This document shows positions 36,497 through 45,054 of a stretch of 64,000 bases of DNA, piece after piece; within the stretch, counting starts at the first letter, position 1, and each line of letters begins with the position of its first letter. The stretch is taken from assembly GCF_002930615.1 (NCBI RefSeq), contig NZ_PSNX01000016.1:1-64000 (forward strand), written 5' to 3'. A program made the translations under genes and the position numbers. The notes below the pieces were generated by a model. The model saw only the letters and a program-made list of their open reading frames with translations, was not told where the DNA came from and did no database searches. This DNA is from Caldimonas caldifontis. Lineage in GTDB: Bacteria > Pseudomonadota > Gammaproteobacteria > Burkholderiales > Burkholderiaceae_C.

Positions 36497-37162
36497 TTGG
36501 ACTGGGAGGCCCTGCTTCTTTCGCTGGAACTGGCCGCCGCGACCCTGGCCGTGCTGCTGCCGCTGGGGCTGTGGCTGGGCCGCTGGCTGGCGCGCACGCG
36601 TATCGGCATCAAGGCCTGGATCGAAGCCGTGGTGGTGTTGCCGCTGGTGCTGCCGCCCACCGTGCTGGGCTACTACCTGCTGGTCTCTCTGGGTGGGGCC
36701 TCGCCGCTGGGCCGCTTCCTGGCCGAGCACTTCGACCTGCGCCTGACCTTCAACTTCGCCGGCCTGCTGATCGCCTCGGTGGTGTTCAACATCCCCTTCA
36801 TGGTCCAGCCGGTGCAGCGCGCCTTCGAGGCCATCCCGCGCAACCTGGCCGAAGCGGCCGCGGTGAGCGGCCTGTCGGGCTGGCAGACCTTCTGGCGCAT
36901 CGAGCTGCCGCTGGCCTGGCCAGGCGTGCTCTCGGCCATGGTGCTGACCTTCGTGCACACCCTGGGCGAGTTCGGTGTGGTGCTGATGGTGGGCGGCAGC
37001 ATCCCCGGCGAAACCAAGACCATCGCCATCTCCATCTATGACCGCGTGCAGGCCTTCGACCTGCACAGCGCCGACCAGATGGCCCTGGTGCTGCTGCTGT
37101 TCTCGCTGGGCGCGGTGGCGGCCTCCTTCTTCGCCTCGGCGCGGCTGGTGGTGAAGCGGTGA
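36497..37162 (+). CDS. modB: Molybdate ABC transporter permease
   Basis: A 221-residue inner-membrane permease with five to six helices. The EAA loop reads AEAAAVSGLSGWQTFWRIELPLAWPGVLSAM near 117-148. The TTG start (36497) begins DWEALLLSLELAAATL, the usual ModB opening; GGGAG lies about 10 bases upstream, and no nearer ATG keeps the first helix. The stop overlaps the modC start. Confidence 0.94.
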   Translation: MDWEALLLSLELAAATLAVLLPLGLWLGRWLARTRIGIKAWIEAVVVLPLVLPPTVLGYYLLVSLGGASPLGRFLAEHFDLRLTFNFAGLLIASVVFNIPFMVQPVQRAFEAIPRNLAEAAAVSGLSGWQTFWRIELPLAWPGVLSAMVLTFVHTLGEFGVVLMVGGSIPGETKTIAISIYDRVQAFDLHSADQMALVLLLFSLGAVAASFFASARLVVKR

Positions 37163-38283
37163 GCCAGGACCTGTTCGTCGACATCGCGCAGTCGCACCCG
37201 ATGCCTTTGCACGGTCGCTTTGGCTGCGCCGCCGGTGAGTTGACCGCGCTGGTGGGCCCCTCGGGCGCCGGCAAAACCTCGATGCTGCGCGTGCTGGCCG
37301 GCCTGATGCGCCCGACCCACGGCCGCGTGCAGGTGGGCAACGAGGTCTGGTGCGACACCACCGCCGGTGTGTTCCGCCCCGCCCAGGCTCGCCACGTGGG
37401 TCTGGTGTTCCAGCACTACGCGCTCATGCCGCACCTCGACGCGGTGGACAACGTGGCCTTGTCGCTGCTGCATCTGCCGCGCGCGCAGCGGCGCGCAGCG
37501 GCGCAGCAATGGCTGGCCCACGTGCGGCTTGAAGCCGAGCACCACCACCGTCGCCCGGCGGGCCTGTCAGGCGGGCAGCAGCAGCGGGTGGCCGTTGCCC
37601 GCGCCCTGGCGCGCGAGCCGCGGCTGCTGCTGCTGGATGAGCCCTTCTCGGCCGTCGATCAGATGAACCGCCAGGGCTTGTACACCCTGCTGGCCGACCT
37701 GAGGCGCGAGCTGTCCATCCCCATCGTGCTGGTCACCCACGACCTGCAGGAAGCCCGGTTGCTGGCCGACCAGCTGGTGGTGCTGGACGCCGGCCGTGTG
37801 CTCCAGCAAGGCAGCCCCGCCGCCATCCACCGCGCCCCGCGCAACGCCCGGGTGGCCGACCTGGTGGGGCTGCAGAACCGCTTCGAAGGCGAGTGGCTGG
37901 GCCCGGCCGATGCCCCCGGCTGGGGCTGGTTGCGCTGGCAGGCACCCGGTGCGGCGCGGGGCCAGGGCCCCCGCCTGCGCGTGCGCGACAAAGGCAAGAT
38001 CACGGCCGGCCAAGCCGTGCACTGGGTGATCAGCAGCGAAGGCCTGCACCTGCTCGACCCCCACGCCGCCGGCCCCGACGCCTGGCGAGCCACCGTGCGC
38101 GAAGCGCGCCACCTCGGCGAAATCAGCCTCGTGGTATGCGAACTGGCCGACCTGCCCGGCGTGAGCCTCAAGCTCAGCGTGGCCGGCCCGCGCCGTGTGG
38201 GCCTGGAGCCCGGCACGGTGCTGGGCGTGCGGCTCGATCCGGAGCTGGTGCACGTGATGCCCTTTCGGGCCGCCGCCGGCTAG
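37159..38283 (+). CDS. modC: Molybdate ABC transporter ATPase with TOBE domain
   Basis: A 374-residue ATPase. Walker A is GPSGAGKTS near 34-42, the signature LSGGQQQRV near 136, and Walker B LLLLDEPFSAVD. The C-terminal 140 residues include a TOBE/Mop-like domain (KLSVAGPRRVGLEPGTVLGVRLD) that in homologues binds molybdate and regulates transport. The GTG start overlaps the modB stop (GTGA). The stop overlaps that of the convergent DUF1275 gene. Confidence 0.94.
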   Translation: MSQDLFVDIAQSHPMPLHGRFGCAAGELTALVGPSGAGKTSMLRVLAGLMRPTHGRVQVGNEVWCDTTAGVFRPAQARHVGLVFQHYALMPHLDAVDNVALSLLHLPRAQRRAAAQQWLAHVRLEAEHHHRRPAGLSGGQQQRVAVARALAREPRLLLLDEPFSAVDQMNRQGLYTLLADLRRELSIPIVLVTHDLQEARLLADQLVVLDAGRVLQQGSPAAIHRAPRNARVADLVGLQNRFEGEWLGPADAPGWGWLRWQAPGAARGQGPRLRVRDKGKITAGQAVHWVISSEGLHLLDPHAAGPDAWRATVREARHLGEISLVVCELADLPGVSLKLSVAGPRRVGLEPGTVLGVRLDPELVHVMPFRAAAG

Positions 38284-39044
38284 GACGCTTTGCCGGCAGC
38301 GCCCAGGCCGCGCAGATCATCCAGCACGGGCAGCAACGCCATCACCACCAGCAGCGCGGCAAACGGCACCGCCGCGCTGAAGCCCAGCGACTTGAAGGCT
38401 GCCGCACCGACGACCCCACCGCCCAGGAAGGCCACCAGCACCGCCGCATGCACCTTCAGCCGATCACGGTTGGCGCGCACGAAATGCTGCGCGTTGGCCT
38501 GTTCGGAGCGGTTCCAGTAGATCAGCCGGCCCAGTTCGATGCCCAGGTCGGTGATGATGCCTGTCATGTGCGTGGTGCGGATCTCGGCTTTCGAAATTTT
38601 CGTGACCACGGCGTTCTGCAGGCCCATCACGAAACACAGCAGCAGCACGGTGGCCGGCACCATCAGCCCCGTGTGCAGCGCGAGGTTGGCGCCAAGCAAA
38701 CCGAACACCAGCAGCAAGACCGCTTCGAGCAAGAGCGAGAGCGCGTACTCGCTGTGCATCTGGCGACGTCGCGCCCAGTTGATCAGCACCGCGGTGAGGG
38801 CCGCCCCTGCAATGAAGGCGCCCACCGACACAAGCCCCCCCAGCACCAGCGTGATCTGCCCCAGCACCAGGTCGTCGGCGATGGCCGAGACGATCCCTGT
38901 CATGTGCGAGGTGTAGCGGTGCACCGCCAGGAACCCCCCGGCATTGATGCCGCCCGCCACGAAGGCAAGCAGCAGGCCGAGCTGCCGGTTGGCCTGCCGA
39001 GTTCGGTCACGTCCGGTCAATCGTCTGAGGAACTGCGCGGGCAT
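38280..39044 (-). CDS. DUF1275 (YoaK-like) membrane protein
   Basis: A 254-residue inner-membrane protein with six to seven helices. The family motifs are LGLLLAFVAGGINAGGFLAV near the start, YTSHMTGIVSAIADDL, and the repeated TTHMTGIITDLGIELGR. The TSHMTG/TTHMTG duplication marks the two halves of the fold. Function is unknown. The start at 39044 lies inside the end of the PAP2 gene (38-base overlap); ATG 39062 is also possible. It forms a head-to-tail trio with PAP2 and eptA. Confidence 0.85.
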   Translation of the reverse strand: MPAQFLRRLTGRDRTRQANRQLGLLLAFVAGGINAGGFLAVHRYTSHMTGIVSAIADDLVLGQITLVLGGLVSVGAFIAGAALTAVLINWARRRQMHSEYALSLLLEAVLLLVFGLLGANLALHTGLMVPATVLLLCFVMGLQNAVVTKISKAEIRTTHMTGIITDLGIELGRLIYWNRSEQANAQHFVRANRDRLKVHAAVLVAFLGGGVVGAAAFKSLGFSAAVPFAALLVVMALLPVLDDLRGLGAAGKAS

Positions 39045-39738
39045 GGCGCCATTGTGTGTCATGTCCCAGCACCTGCGGCCCCGCAGCAACCAGGCGAGGG
39101 GCCAGACCTGCGCAGGCCGCCCAGCACAGCCAGGCCGTCCACAGGTTGTGGCTCACGAAATGGGCGCCGCGCACCGTCTGTGCCAGGGAAACGAGCACGC
39201 CCGCCACCAGCACCGCACCGCCCCAGGCCACCGCCTTGCGCCGATCGTGCCGCCACCACAGCCACACGCCTGGCAGGAAGGCGAACGCCGAGGTGGCATG
39301 CCCCGCGGGAAAACAATGCCCCGGGCCGCCATCGCCACTGCCCGGCCACCACAGCGTCCAGTGAGACAGGTACTGGGCGGTGCCGCCAAAGAGCGCCAGA
39401 TCCCAGGGGCAGCTGGCCAGGCTCAGCCGCTTCACGGCAGGCACCAGCAACAACAAGGTCACCGCCAGGCCCCAGGCGCGCCAGCGTTCGCTGCGGCTCG
39501 GGCCGACGGCCCGCTCACCCCTGCCAGCCGCCCAGAGCGCCCAGGCCGCGAGAGCAAAGCCGGACAACCAGCGCGCGTCGTCATGCAGGAGGTCGCGAAA
39601 CACCCACTGACCACGCCCAGGGAACCCGTCGGCGGCGCCCACCGCGCGGGCCACCCACAGATCCCCACCACCAGCCTCCCACGCCAGGATGAAAAGCGCA
39701 GCCACCACCAGCGCGACCCATGCCCGCCGCCCGCTCAT
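39007..39738 (-). CDS. PAP2-family membrane phosphatase
   Basis: A 243-residue inner-membrane phosphatase with about six helices. The PAP2 motifs are KRLSLASCPWD (first), CFPAGHATSAFAFLPG (second) and VRGAHFVSHNLW (third), with the catalytic His in SHN. Homologues next to eptA-like genes act on lipid A or on isoprenyl/diacylglycerol phosphates. Its ATG overlaps the stop of the phosphoethanolamine transferase gene (ATGA), a strong sign of shared function. Confidence 0.9.
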   Translation of the reverse strand: MSGRRAWVALVVAALFILAWEAGGGDLWVARAVGAADGFPGRGQWVFRDLLHDDARWLSGFALAAWALWAAGRGERAVGPSRSERWRAWGLAVTLLLLVPAVKRLSLASCPWDLALFGGTAQYLSHWTLWWPGSGDGGPGHCFPAGHATSAFAFLPGVWLWWRHDRRKAVAWGGAVLVAGVLVSLAQTVRGAHFVSHNLWTAWLCWAACAGLAPRLVAAGPQVLGHDTQWRHARAVPQTIDRT

Positions 39739-41417
39739 CGGACCTCCCCGGCCGCCGGCGCCGACGGCGGTTCCGGCCGGCAGCCGCCCGTCAGGTCCCA
39801 TGCAGCGTCATGCAAGGCCGTTCCCACCCCGGTCAGCCCCAGCACGGTATGGAACAGATGATCATGCTGCACGGGTTGGCCGGCCTGTCCCGCCAGACAG
39901 GCCGTATCCAGACCCGATACCTGCGCGAAGCCCTGGGAGAACCACATCACCATCGGCACGCGGGTCTGCTCGGCCGGCGCAATGGCATACGGCAAACCGT
40001 GCAGGTACAGCCCGGACTCGCCCAGCGACTCGCCATGGTCGGACACGTAGAGCATCGCACTGTCCACCCGCCCGGCATGCGCGGCCAGGGTGTCGATCAG
40101 GCGGCTGAGCACATGGTCCGTGTAGAGCAGCGCGTTGTCGTAGGCATTGACGATGGCCTCACGCGAGCAGCGTTGCAGCTCATCCTCCCGGCATTCGGGT
40201 TGGAATTGGGCAAAGGCCTCGGGATAGCGGCGGAAGTAGGACGGCCCGTGGTTGCCCAGCATGTGCAGCACCAGCACCTGCCGCCCGTGCAGGCTTGTCA
40301 GCCGCTCGTCGAGCCCGGCCAGCAGCCCTTCGTCGAGGCAGCGCCCACCCTCGCACATCCCGGGGGGGTTCAGCTCGGCCACCGTGGTGGTGGGCAAACC
40401 CTCGCACACGCCCTTGCAGCCGGTCTGGTTGTCGATCCACTGCACGTCCACGCCGGCTCGCGCCAGCACATGCAGCAAGGATTCGCTGCGCCGGATGCGG
40501 GCTTCATCGTAATCACGCCGCCCCACCGGTGCGAACATGCACGGGACCGACACCTCGGTGTTCGTGCCGCAACTGGTCACGTTGGTGAAGTTGATCACAC
40601 CGCGCGCGGCCAGACCGGGCGTGGTCTGTCGCGGGTAGCCGTTCAGGCCCCAGTTGGCCGCACGCGCGGTTTCGCCCACCACCAGCACGAGGAGCTGGGG
40701 TCGCGCCGCCGCGGGGCGGATGCTGGCGGCGTCCAGGCCGATGGCCTGCCGCGGCCCGGCCGCCTCCTGAGCGTCGAACACCAGAACCCGGGCCGAGGAC
40801 CAGACCGCCGCCGCCGGAACCAGCAGATAGCGCAACTCCTTGTGGTTGCGCATCAGCGAGGCCAGGGGCTGGAAGCTCATCAGCACCGCCAGCACCAGCA
40901 CCCCCGCCGACCCCGCCACCAGCCCCGCACGCCAGGCCAGGGCGCGGCGCCAGGGGCGGGCCCGCACAGGGCACAGCGCCAGCACCAGCAGCGGCGGGCC
41001 GGCATGTACCAACAGGTGACCCGCCAGCGCCCACCCCAGCAGCTCGCGGGCCTCGGCCGGCTGTGTGTGCAGCACATTGCGCAGCATCGACGGGTCGAGA
41101 TAGACGCCGTAGCGGTCGGCGTAGTAGCTCGACAGCGCCGCCACCACGGTCAGGAGCGCCGCCACGGGGCGCAAGGCCCGCCCGGGGGCCAGCACTGCCA
41201 GCAGCAGCATGTTCAGCCCGAGCACACCCACGCCCAGCGCCAGCTGCAGCGTCGTGGGCACCGGCGCCGCATGCTCGGCCACCAGGGCGAAGAAGCGGCC
41301 GTGCTCCATGACCAGCCACCACAGGCTCAGGCCGAGGATGAGCAACTCGGGGGGGAGGGACCAACGGGGAGAGGAGGTTTTCCCAGGGCGAAGAAGAGGT
41401 CGGGTCTGCAGACGCAT
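39735..41417 (-). CDS. eptA: Phosphoethanolamine transferase, EptA-like
   Basis: A 560-residue inner-membrane enzyme that transfers phosphoethanolamine from phosphatidylethanolamine to lipid A, lowering surface charge and polymyxin binding. Five N-terminal helices (to about 175) precede a periplasmic sulfatase-fold domain. VVGETARAANWGLNGYPR near 247 holds a metal-ligand Glu, the CGTNT motif at 283-287 holds the nucleophile Thr, and YVSDHGESLGE gives the remaining metal site. Several Cys pairs fit the disulfides of this family. The start at ATG 41417 (MRLQTRPLL) is preferred to a longer frame. Confidence 0.92.
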   Translation of the reverse strand: MRLQTRPLLRPGKTSSPRWSLPPELLILGLSLWWLVMEHGRFFALVAEHAAPVPTTLQLALGVGVLGLNMLLLAVLAPGRALRPVAALLTVVAALSSYYADRYGVYLDPSMLRNVLHTQPAEARELLGWALAGHLLVHAGPPLLVLALCPVRARPWRRALAWRAGLVAGSAGVLVLAVLMSFQPLASLMRNHKELRYLLVPAAAVWSSARVLVFDAQEAAGPRQAIGLDAASIRPAAARPQLLVLVVGETARAANWGLNGYPRQTTPGLAARGVINFTNVTSCGTNTEVSVPCMFAPVGRRDYDEARIRRSESLLHVLARAGVDVQWIDNQTGCKGVCEGLPTTTVAELNPPGMCEGGRCLDEGLLAGLDERLTSLHGRQVLVLHMLGNHGPSYFRRYPEAFAQFQPECREDELQRCSREAIVNAYDNALLYTDHVLSRLIDTLAAHAGRVDSAMLYVSDHGESLGESGLYLHGLPYAIAPAEQTRVPMVMWFSQGFAQVSGLDTACLAGQAGQPVQHDHLFHTVLGLTGVGTALHDAAWDLTGGCRPEPPSAPAAGEVR

Positions 41418-41503
41418 TATGGCATTGCATCCGCGGCAGATGAAGCCTGCCTTAAGCGCCCCCCAATGACCGTCCGGCACCAAGCCCCGCTATCCTTCGC
41501 CCC

Positions 41504-42544
41504 ATGTACGCGCAATTCTTCGGCCTGGCGCACGCGCCCTTCTCGATCGCGCCCGACCCGCGCTACCTCTACATGAGCGAGCGCCACCGCGAGGCCCTGG
41601 CGCACCTGCTCTACGGGGTGGGCGGTGGCGGGGGCTTCGTGCTGCTCACCGGCGAGATCGGCGCGGGCAAGACCACCGTGTGCCGCTGCTTCCTGGAGCG
41701 CATCCCCAAGCGCTGCAACGTGGCCTACATCTTCAACCCCAAGCTCACGGTCGAAGAACTGCTGCGCACCATCTGCGAAGAATTCCAGGTGCCCATCGAG
41801 CACCTCGGCACCGGCACCGCCACGCTCAAGGACCATGTCGATGCGCTGAACGCCTTCCTGCTGCGCATGCACTCGATCGGGCGCAACAACGTGCTCATCA
41901 TCGACGAGGCCCAGAACCTGTCGCCCGACGTGCTGGAGCAGCTGCGCCTGCTCACCAACCTCGAAACCCACGAACGCAAGCTGCTGCAGATCATCCTCAT
42001 CGGCCAGCCCGAGCTGCGCCGCATGCTGCGCCGGCCTGAACTCGAACAGCTCGCCCAGCGCGTGATCGCCCGCTACCACCTGCGCGCGCTCGACATGAAG
42101 GAAACCGCCGCCTACGTGCGCCACCGCATGGGCGTGGCGGGCCTCACCACCCCGCTGCCCTTCGACCGCGGTGCGCTCAAGCGCATCCACCAGCTCTCGC
42201 GCGGCGTGCCCAGGCGCATCAACCTGCTGTGCGACCGTGCGCTGCTGGGGGCCTTCGCCACATCCCAGGCCCGTGTGGATGCCGCCATCGTCGAACGTGC
42301 AGCCCACGAAGTCTTCGACGAGGAGGAGCCCTTCGACGAGCGCCCTCGCGGCTGGTGGCACGCGCTGCGCGCAGGCCGCCGCGGCCCGTGGCTGCCCGCC
42401 GCGGCCGCCCTGTCCGCTGGGCTGGGCCTGGCCGGCCTGGGCTACGCCGCCTGGACCCTGGCACGGCAGGATGCCCCCCCGGTCGCTGCAGCCGCCTTGC
42501 CCACCCCCGCGGCCCCCGCGCCCGCCGCCTCCACCCCGCCCTGA
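41504..42544 (+). CDS. gspA: GspA/ExeA-type AAA ATPase
   Basis: A 346-residue bitopic ATPase of the ExeA type, which with GspB helps place the type II secretion secretin through peptidoglycan. Walker A is GEIGAGKT at 50-57, Walker B VLIIDEAQNLS near 130. A hydrophobic helix (WLPAAAALSAGLGLAGLGYAAW) near 300 is followed by only a short Ala/Pro-rich tail, so the periplasmic peptidoglycan-binding part of ExeA is missing. It lies 18 bases before gspB. No other secretion genes are in the window. Confidence 0.9.
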   Translation: MYAQFFGLAHAPFSIAPDPRYLYMSERHREALAHLLYGVGGGGGFVLLTGEIGAGKTTVCRCFLERIPKRCNVAYIFNPKLTVEELLRTICEEFQVPIEHLGTGTATLKDHVDALNAFLLRMHSIGRNNVLIIDEAQNLSPDVLEQLRLLTNLETHERKLLQIILIGQPELRRMLRRPELEQLAQRVIARYHLRALDMKETAAYVRHRMGVAGLTTPLPFDRGALKRIHQLSRGVPRRINLLCDRALLGAFATSQARVDAAIVERAAHEVFDEEEPFDERPRGWWHALRAGRRGPWLPAAAALSAGLGLAGLGYAAWTLARQDAPPVAAAALPTPAAPAPAASTPP

Positions 42545-42562
42545 CCGACAAGAGCCTCGCCC

Positions 42563-43327
42563 ATGTCCTACATCCTCGATGCCCTGCGACGCGCCGACGC
42601 CCAGCGCGAGCGCGGCGCCGTGCCCGGGCTGGATAGCCAGCACATCGTCGTCGACGACCCCGACGGCGAACGCCCCCGCTCGCGCGCCGGCCTGTGGCTG
42701 GCCGTGGGCCTGGTGCTGGGCATCGCCGTGCCTGGCGTGGCCTACTGGATGGGCCGAAGCACCCCGGCCCCGATGCCGCCCGCCCCCCTGCCCGTAGCCG
42801 CGGCACCCGTGCCCGCGCCCGTCCTTGCGCCCGCCCCGGCCCCGGTGGAGGCGACACCACCTGCGCAGGCCGAAGCACCCACGCCTCCACCGCCGCCGCC
42901 CGCGCCACCACCAGCTCCGGCACCGCCTCCCCCACCCGCACCGCCGCCCCCGCCTCCTGTGCCCGCTCCGGCACCGATCCGCGCCCCGGCCCCGGCGCCC
43001 GCGCGGCCCGCCCCGGCACCTGCGCCCACCCCCGCAGCGGCGGTGGTGCCCGCCCCCGCGCCCCGCCCCGCCGCCGCACCCGTCCCGGCCCCGTCGGCCG
43101 CCGCCCCGCGCCTGCAGGATCTGCCCGACCACGTGCGCAGCCAACTGCCCCCGCAGTCACTCGGCGGCCTGATCTACTCGTCCACCCCGGCCGACCGCAT
43201 CGCCATCGTCAACGGCCAGCCCTACCGCGAAGGCGACACCGTGGCCCGCGACCTGGTGGTGGAAGAAATCCTGCCCCGCGCCGCCGTGATGCGCTGGCGT
43301 GACCAGCGCTACCAGCTCACCTACTGA
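42563..43327 (+). CDS. gspB: GspB-type secretion protein with long Pro/Ala linker
   Basis: A 254-residue inner-membrane protein. The N-terminus reads MSYILDALRRADAQRERG, the hallmark of GspB, and a transmembrane helix lies at 42-62. About 120 residues of almost pure Pro and Ala (68-190), with runs of up to six Pro, span the periplasm. The C-terminal domain (LGGLIYSSTPADRIAIVNGQ and YREGD) is the T2SSB domain. The polyproline stretch should stall ribosomes and require EF-P. It acts with GspA upstream. Confidence 0.9.
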   Translation: MSYILDALRRADAQRERGAVPGLDSQHIVVDDPDGERPRSRAGLWLAVGLVLGIAVPGVAYWMGRSTPAPMPPAPLPVAAAPVPAPVLAPAPAPVEATPPAQAEAPTPPPPPPAPPPAPAPPPPPAPPPPPPVPAPAPIRAPAPAPARPAPAPAPTPAAAVVPAPAPRPAAAPVPAPSAAAPRLQDLPDHVRSQLPPQSLGGLIYSSTPADRIAIVNGQPYREGDTVARDLVVEEILPRAAVMRWRDQRYQLTY

Positions 43328-43346
43328 CACCTCGCGAGGCATCCCC

Positions 43347-44564
43347 TTGACCCCGCCCGCCTCGCCCTCCGCCTTGCGCGAGATCCCACGCGGCATCTGG
43401 GTGCTGGGTTTCGTCTCGATGCTCATGGACATCTCGTCCGAGATGATCCACGCGCTGCTGCCCGTGTACCTTGTCACCGTGCTGGGCACCTCGGCCCTGG
43501 TGGTCGGTGTGATCGAAGGCATCGCTGAAGCCACCGCCTCGATCACCAAGGTGTTCTCGGGCGCCCTGTCTGACCGGCTCGGCCGCCGCAAGCAGCTCGC
43601 CGCCATCGGCTACGGCCTGGCCGCCGTCACCAAACCCGTCTTCCCCCTGGCGCCCACGGTGGGCTGGCTGGTGGCCGCGCGCTTTATCGACCGCGTGGGC
43701 AAGGGCATCCGCGGCGCCCCGCGCGACGCGCTGGTGGCCGACATCGCACCGCCCCACCTGCGCGGCGCAAGCTTCGGGCTGCGGCAGTCGCTCGACACCC
43801 TGGGCGCCTTCCTCGGCCCGCTGCTGGCCATCGGCCTGATGTGGTGGACCCAGGACGCCTTCCAGACGGTGTTCTGGTTCGCCGTGGTGCCGGCCTTCCT
43901 GGCCTTCGGCCTGATCGTGTTTGCCGTGAAGGAACCCGCGCACCCACCGGGCCACCGCTCCGTGCGCGCACCGCTGAGTCGCCGCGAACTGGCTCGCCTC
44001 GGCGGTGCCTACTGGTGGGTCGTGGCCGTGGGCGCCGTCTTCACCCTCGCGCGTTTCAGCGAAGCCTTCCTGGTGCTGCGCGCCCAGGAGGCCGGCCTCG
44101 CCCTCATGTGGGTGCCGGCGGTGCTGGTGGTGATGAACCTGGTGTACTCGGTGGCGGCCTACCCGGCTGGCGCTCTGTCCGACCGCGTGGGCCGCATCCG
44201 GCTGCTGGTGGCCGGGCTGGTCGTGCTGGTGGCCGCCGACCTCGCGCTGGCCTTCGTGCCGGGCCTGTGGGGCGTGGGGGTCGGCGTGGTGCTGTGGGGC
44301 CTGCACATGGCCTTCACCCAGGGGCTGCTGGCCACCCTGGTGGCCGACACCGCGCCCGCCGACCTGCGCGGCACCGCCTTCGGCTTCTTCAACCTCGTCA
44401 CCGGCGTGGCCCTGCTGGCCGCCAGCGTCGTCGCCGGGCTGCTGTGGGACCAGCTCGGCTCCAGCGCCACCTTCCTGGCCGGCGCCGGCTTTGCACTGGT
44501 GGCCCTGGTGGGATTGGTGGCCTTGCAGGGGCGGCTGAACAGCAACCGGAGAATCACCCCATGA
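43347..44564 (+). CDS. MFS transporter
   Basis: A 405-residue major facilitator protein with 12 predicted helices. The loop 2-3 motif is DRLGRRKQ, and the family's [21 protein letters not shown] segment is clear, placing it in a group of uncharacterised drug/sugar-type MFS proteins. I chose TTG 43347, which has GAGG 7 bases upstream; a GTG at 43299 would overlap gspB by 29 bases. The stop overlaps the creA start. The substrate cannot be read from sequence. Confidence 0.85.
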   Translation: MTPPASPSALREIPRGIWVLGFVSMLMDISSEMIHALLPVYLVTVLGTSALVVGVIEGIAEATASITKVFSGALSDRLGRRKQLAAIGYGLAAVTKPVFPLAPTVGWLVAARFIDRVGKGIRGAPRDALVADIAPPHLRGASFGLRQSLDTLGAFLGPLLAIGLMWWTQDAFQTVFWFAVVPAFLAFGLIVFAVKEPAHPPGHRSVRAPLSRRELARLGGAYWWVVAVGAVFTLARFSEAFLVLRAQEAGLALMWVPAVLVVMNLVYSVAAYPAGALSDRVGRIRLLVAGLVVLVAADLALAFVPGLWGVGVGVVLWGLHMAFTQGLLATLVADTAPADLRGTAFGFFNLVTGVALLAASVVAGLLWDQLGSSATFLAGAGFALVALVGLVALQGRLNSNRRITP

Positions 44565-45049
44565 TGCATTCCATACACTGCACCCTGGTCGTCCTGAGCA
44601 CGGCACTTGTCGCTCTCCCGAGCCAGGCGCAGAAGATCGGCGAAGTCGACACCGTCTTCCAATGGCTCGGCCCCGACCACAAGATCGTCGTCGAAGCCTA
44701 CGACGACCCCAAGGTGCCGGGCGTCACCTGCTACGTCTCGCGAGCCCGCACCGGCGGCATCAAGGGCGCGCTCGGCTTGGCCGAAGACCGCTCCGAAGCC
44801 TCCATCGAATGCCGCCAGGTGGGGCCCATCAACTTCAAGGAACCGCTGCCGCAGCAAGAGGACGTGTTCACCGAACGCATGTCCCTCCTCTTCAAGCGCT
44901 TGCATGTGGTGCGCATGGTCGACGTGCAGCGCAACACCCTCGTCTACCTCACCTACTCCGACCGCGTGATCGAAGGTTCGCCGCAGAACAGCGTGACGGC
45001 GGTGACGGTGGAGAGGGGGGTGAAGATTCCAGTGAAAGAGAGAAGGTAA
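44561..45049 (+). CDS. creA: CreA-family secreted protein
   Basis: A 162-residue protein with a signal peptide ending SQAQ. The CreA family motifs are [36 protein letters not shown] split around residue 50, and [16 protein letters not shown]. Its two Cys probably form a disulfide in the periplasm. The family is named from the E. coli cre locus, but its function is unknown. The ATG overlaps the MFS gene stop (ATGA); a second ATG follows immediately. Confidence 0.92.
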   Translation: MMHSIHCTLVVLSTALVALPSQAQKIGEVDTVFQWLGPDHKIVVEAYDDPKVPGVTCYVSRARTGGIKGALGLAEDRSEASIECRQVGPINFKEPLPQQEDVFTERMSLLFKRLHVVRMVDVQRNTLVYLTYSDRVIEGSPQNSVTAVTVERGVKIPVKERR

Positions 45050-45054
45050 CTCGA

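Noticed and set aside
37893-39692. 599-codon plus-strand frame past modC
   Set aside because: Arg/Pro/His-rich shadow running over the certain minus-strand DUF1275 and PAP2 genes.
42890-43090. Possible CRISPR or tandem repeat array
   Set aside because: The repetition is low-complexity CCGCC/GCCCC codon usage for Pro and Ala inside gspB, without regular repeat-spacer structure.
41417-43144. Gly/Arg-rich minus-strand frame opposite gspAB, looking like a repetitive surface protein
   Set aside because: The repeats are the reverse complement of the GspB Pro/Ala linker codons.
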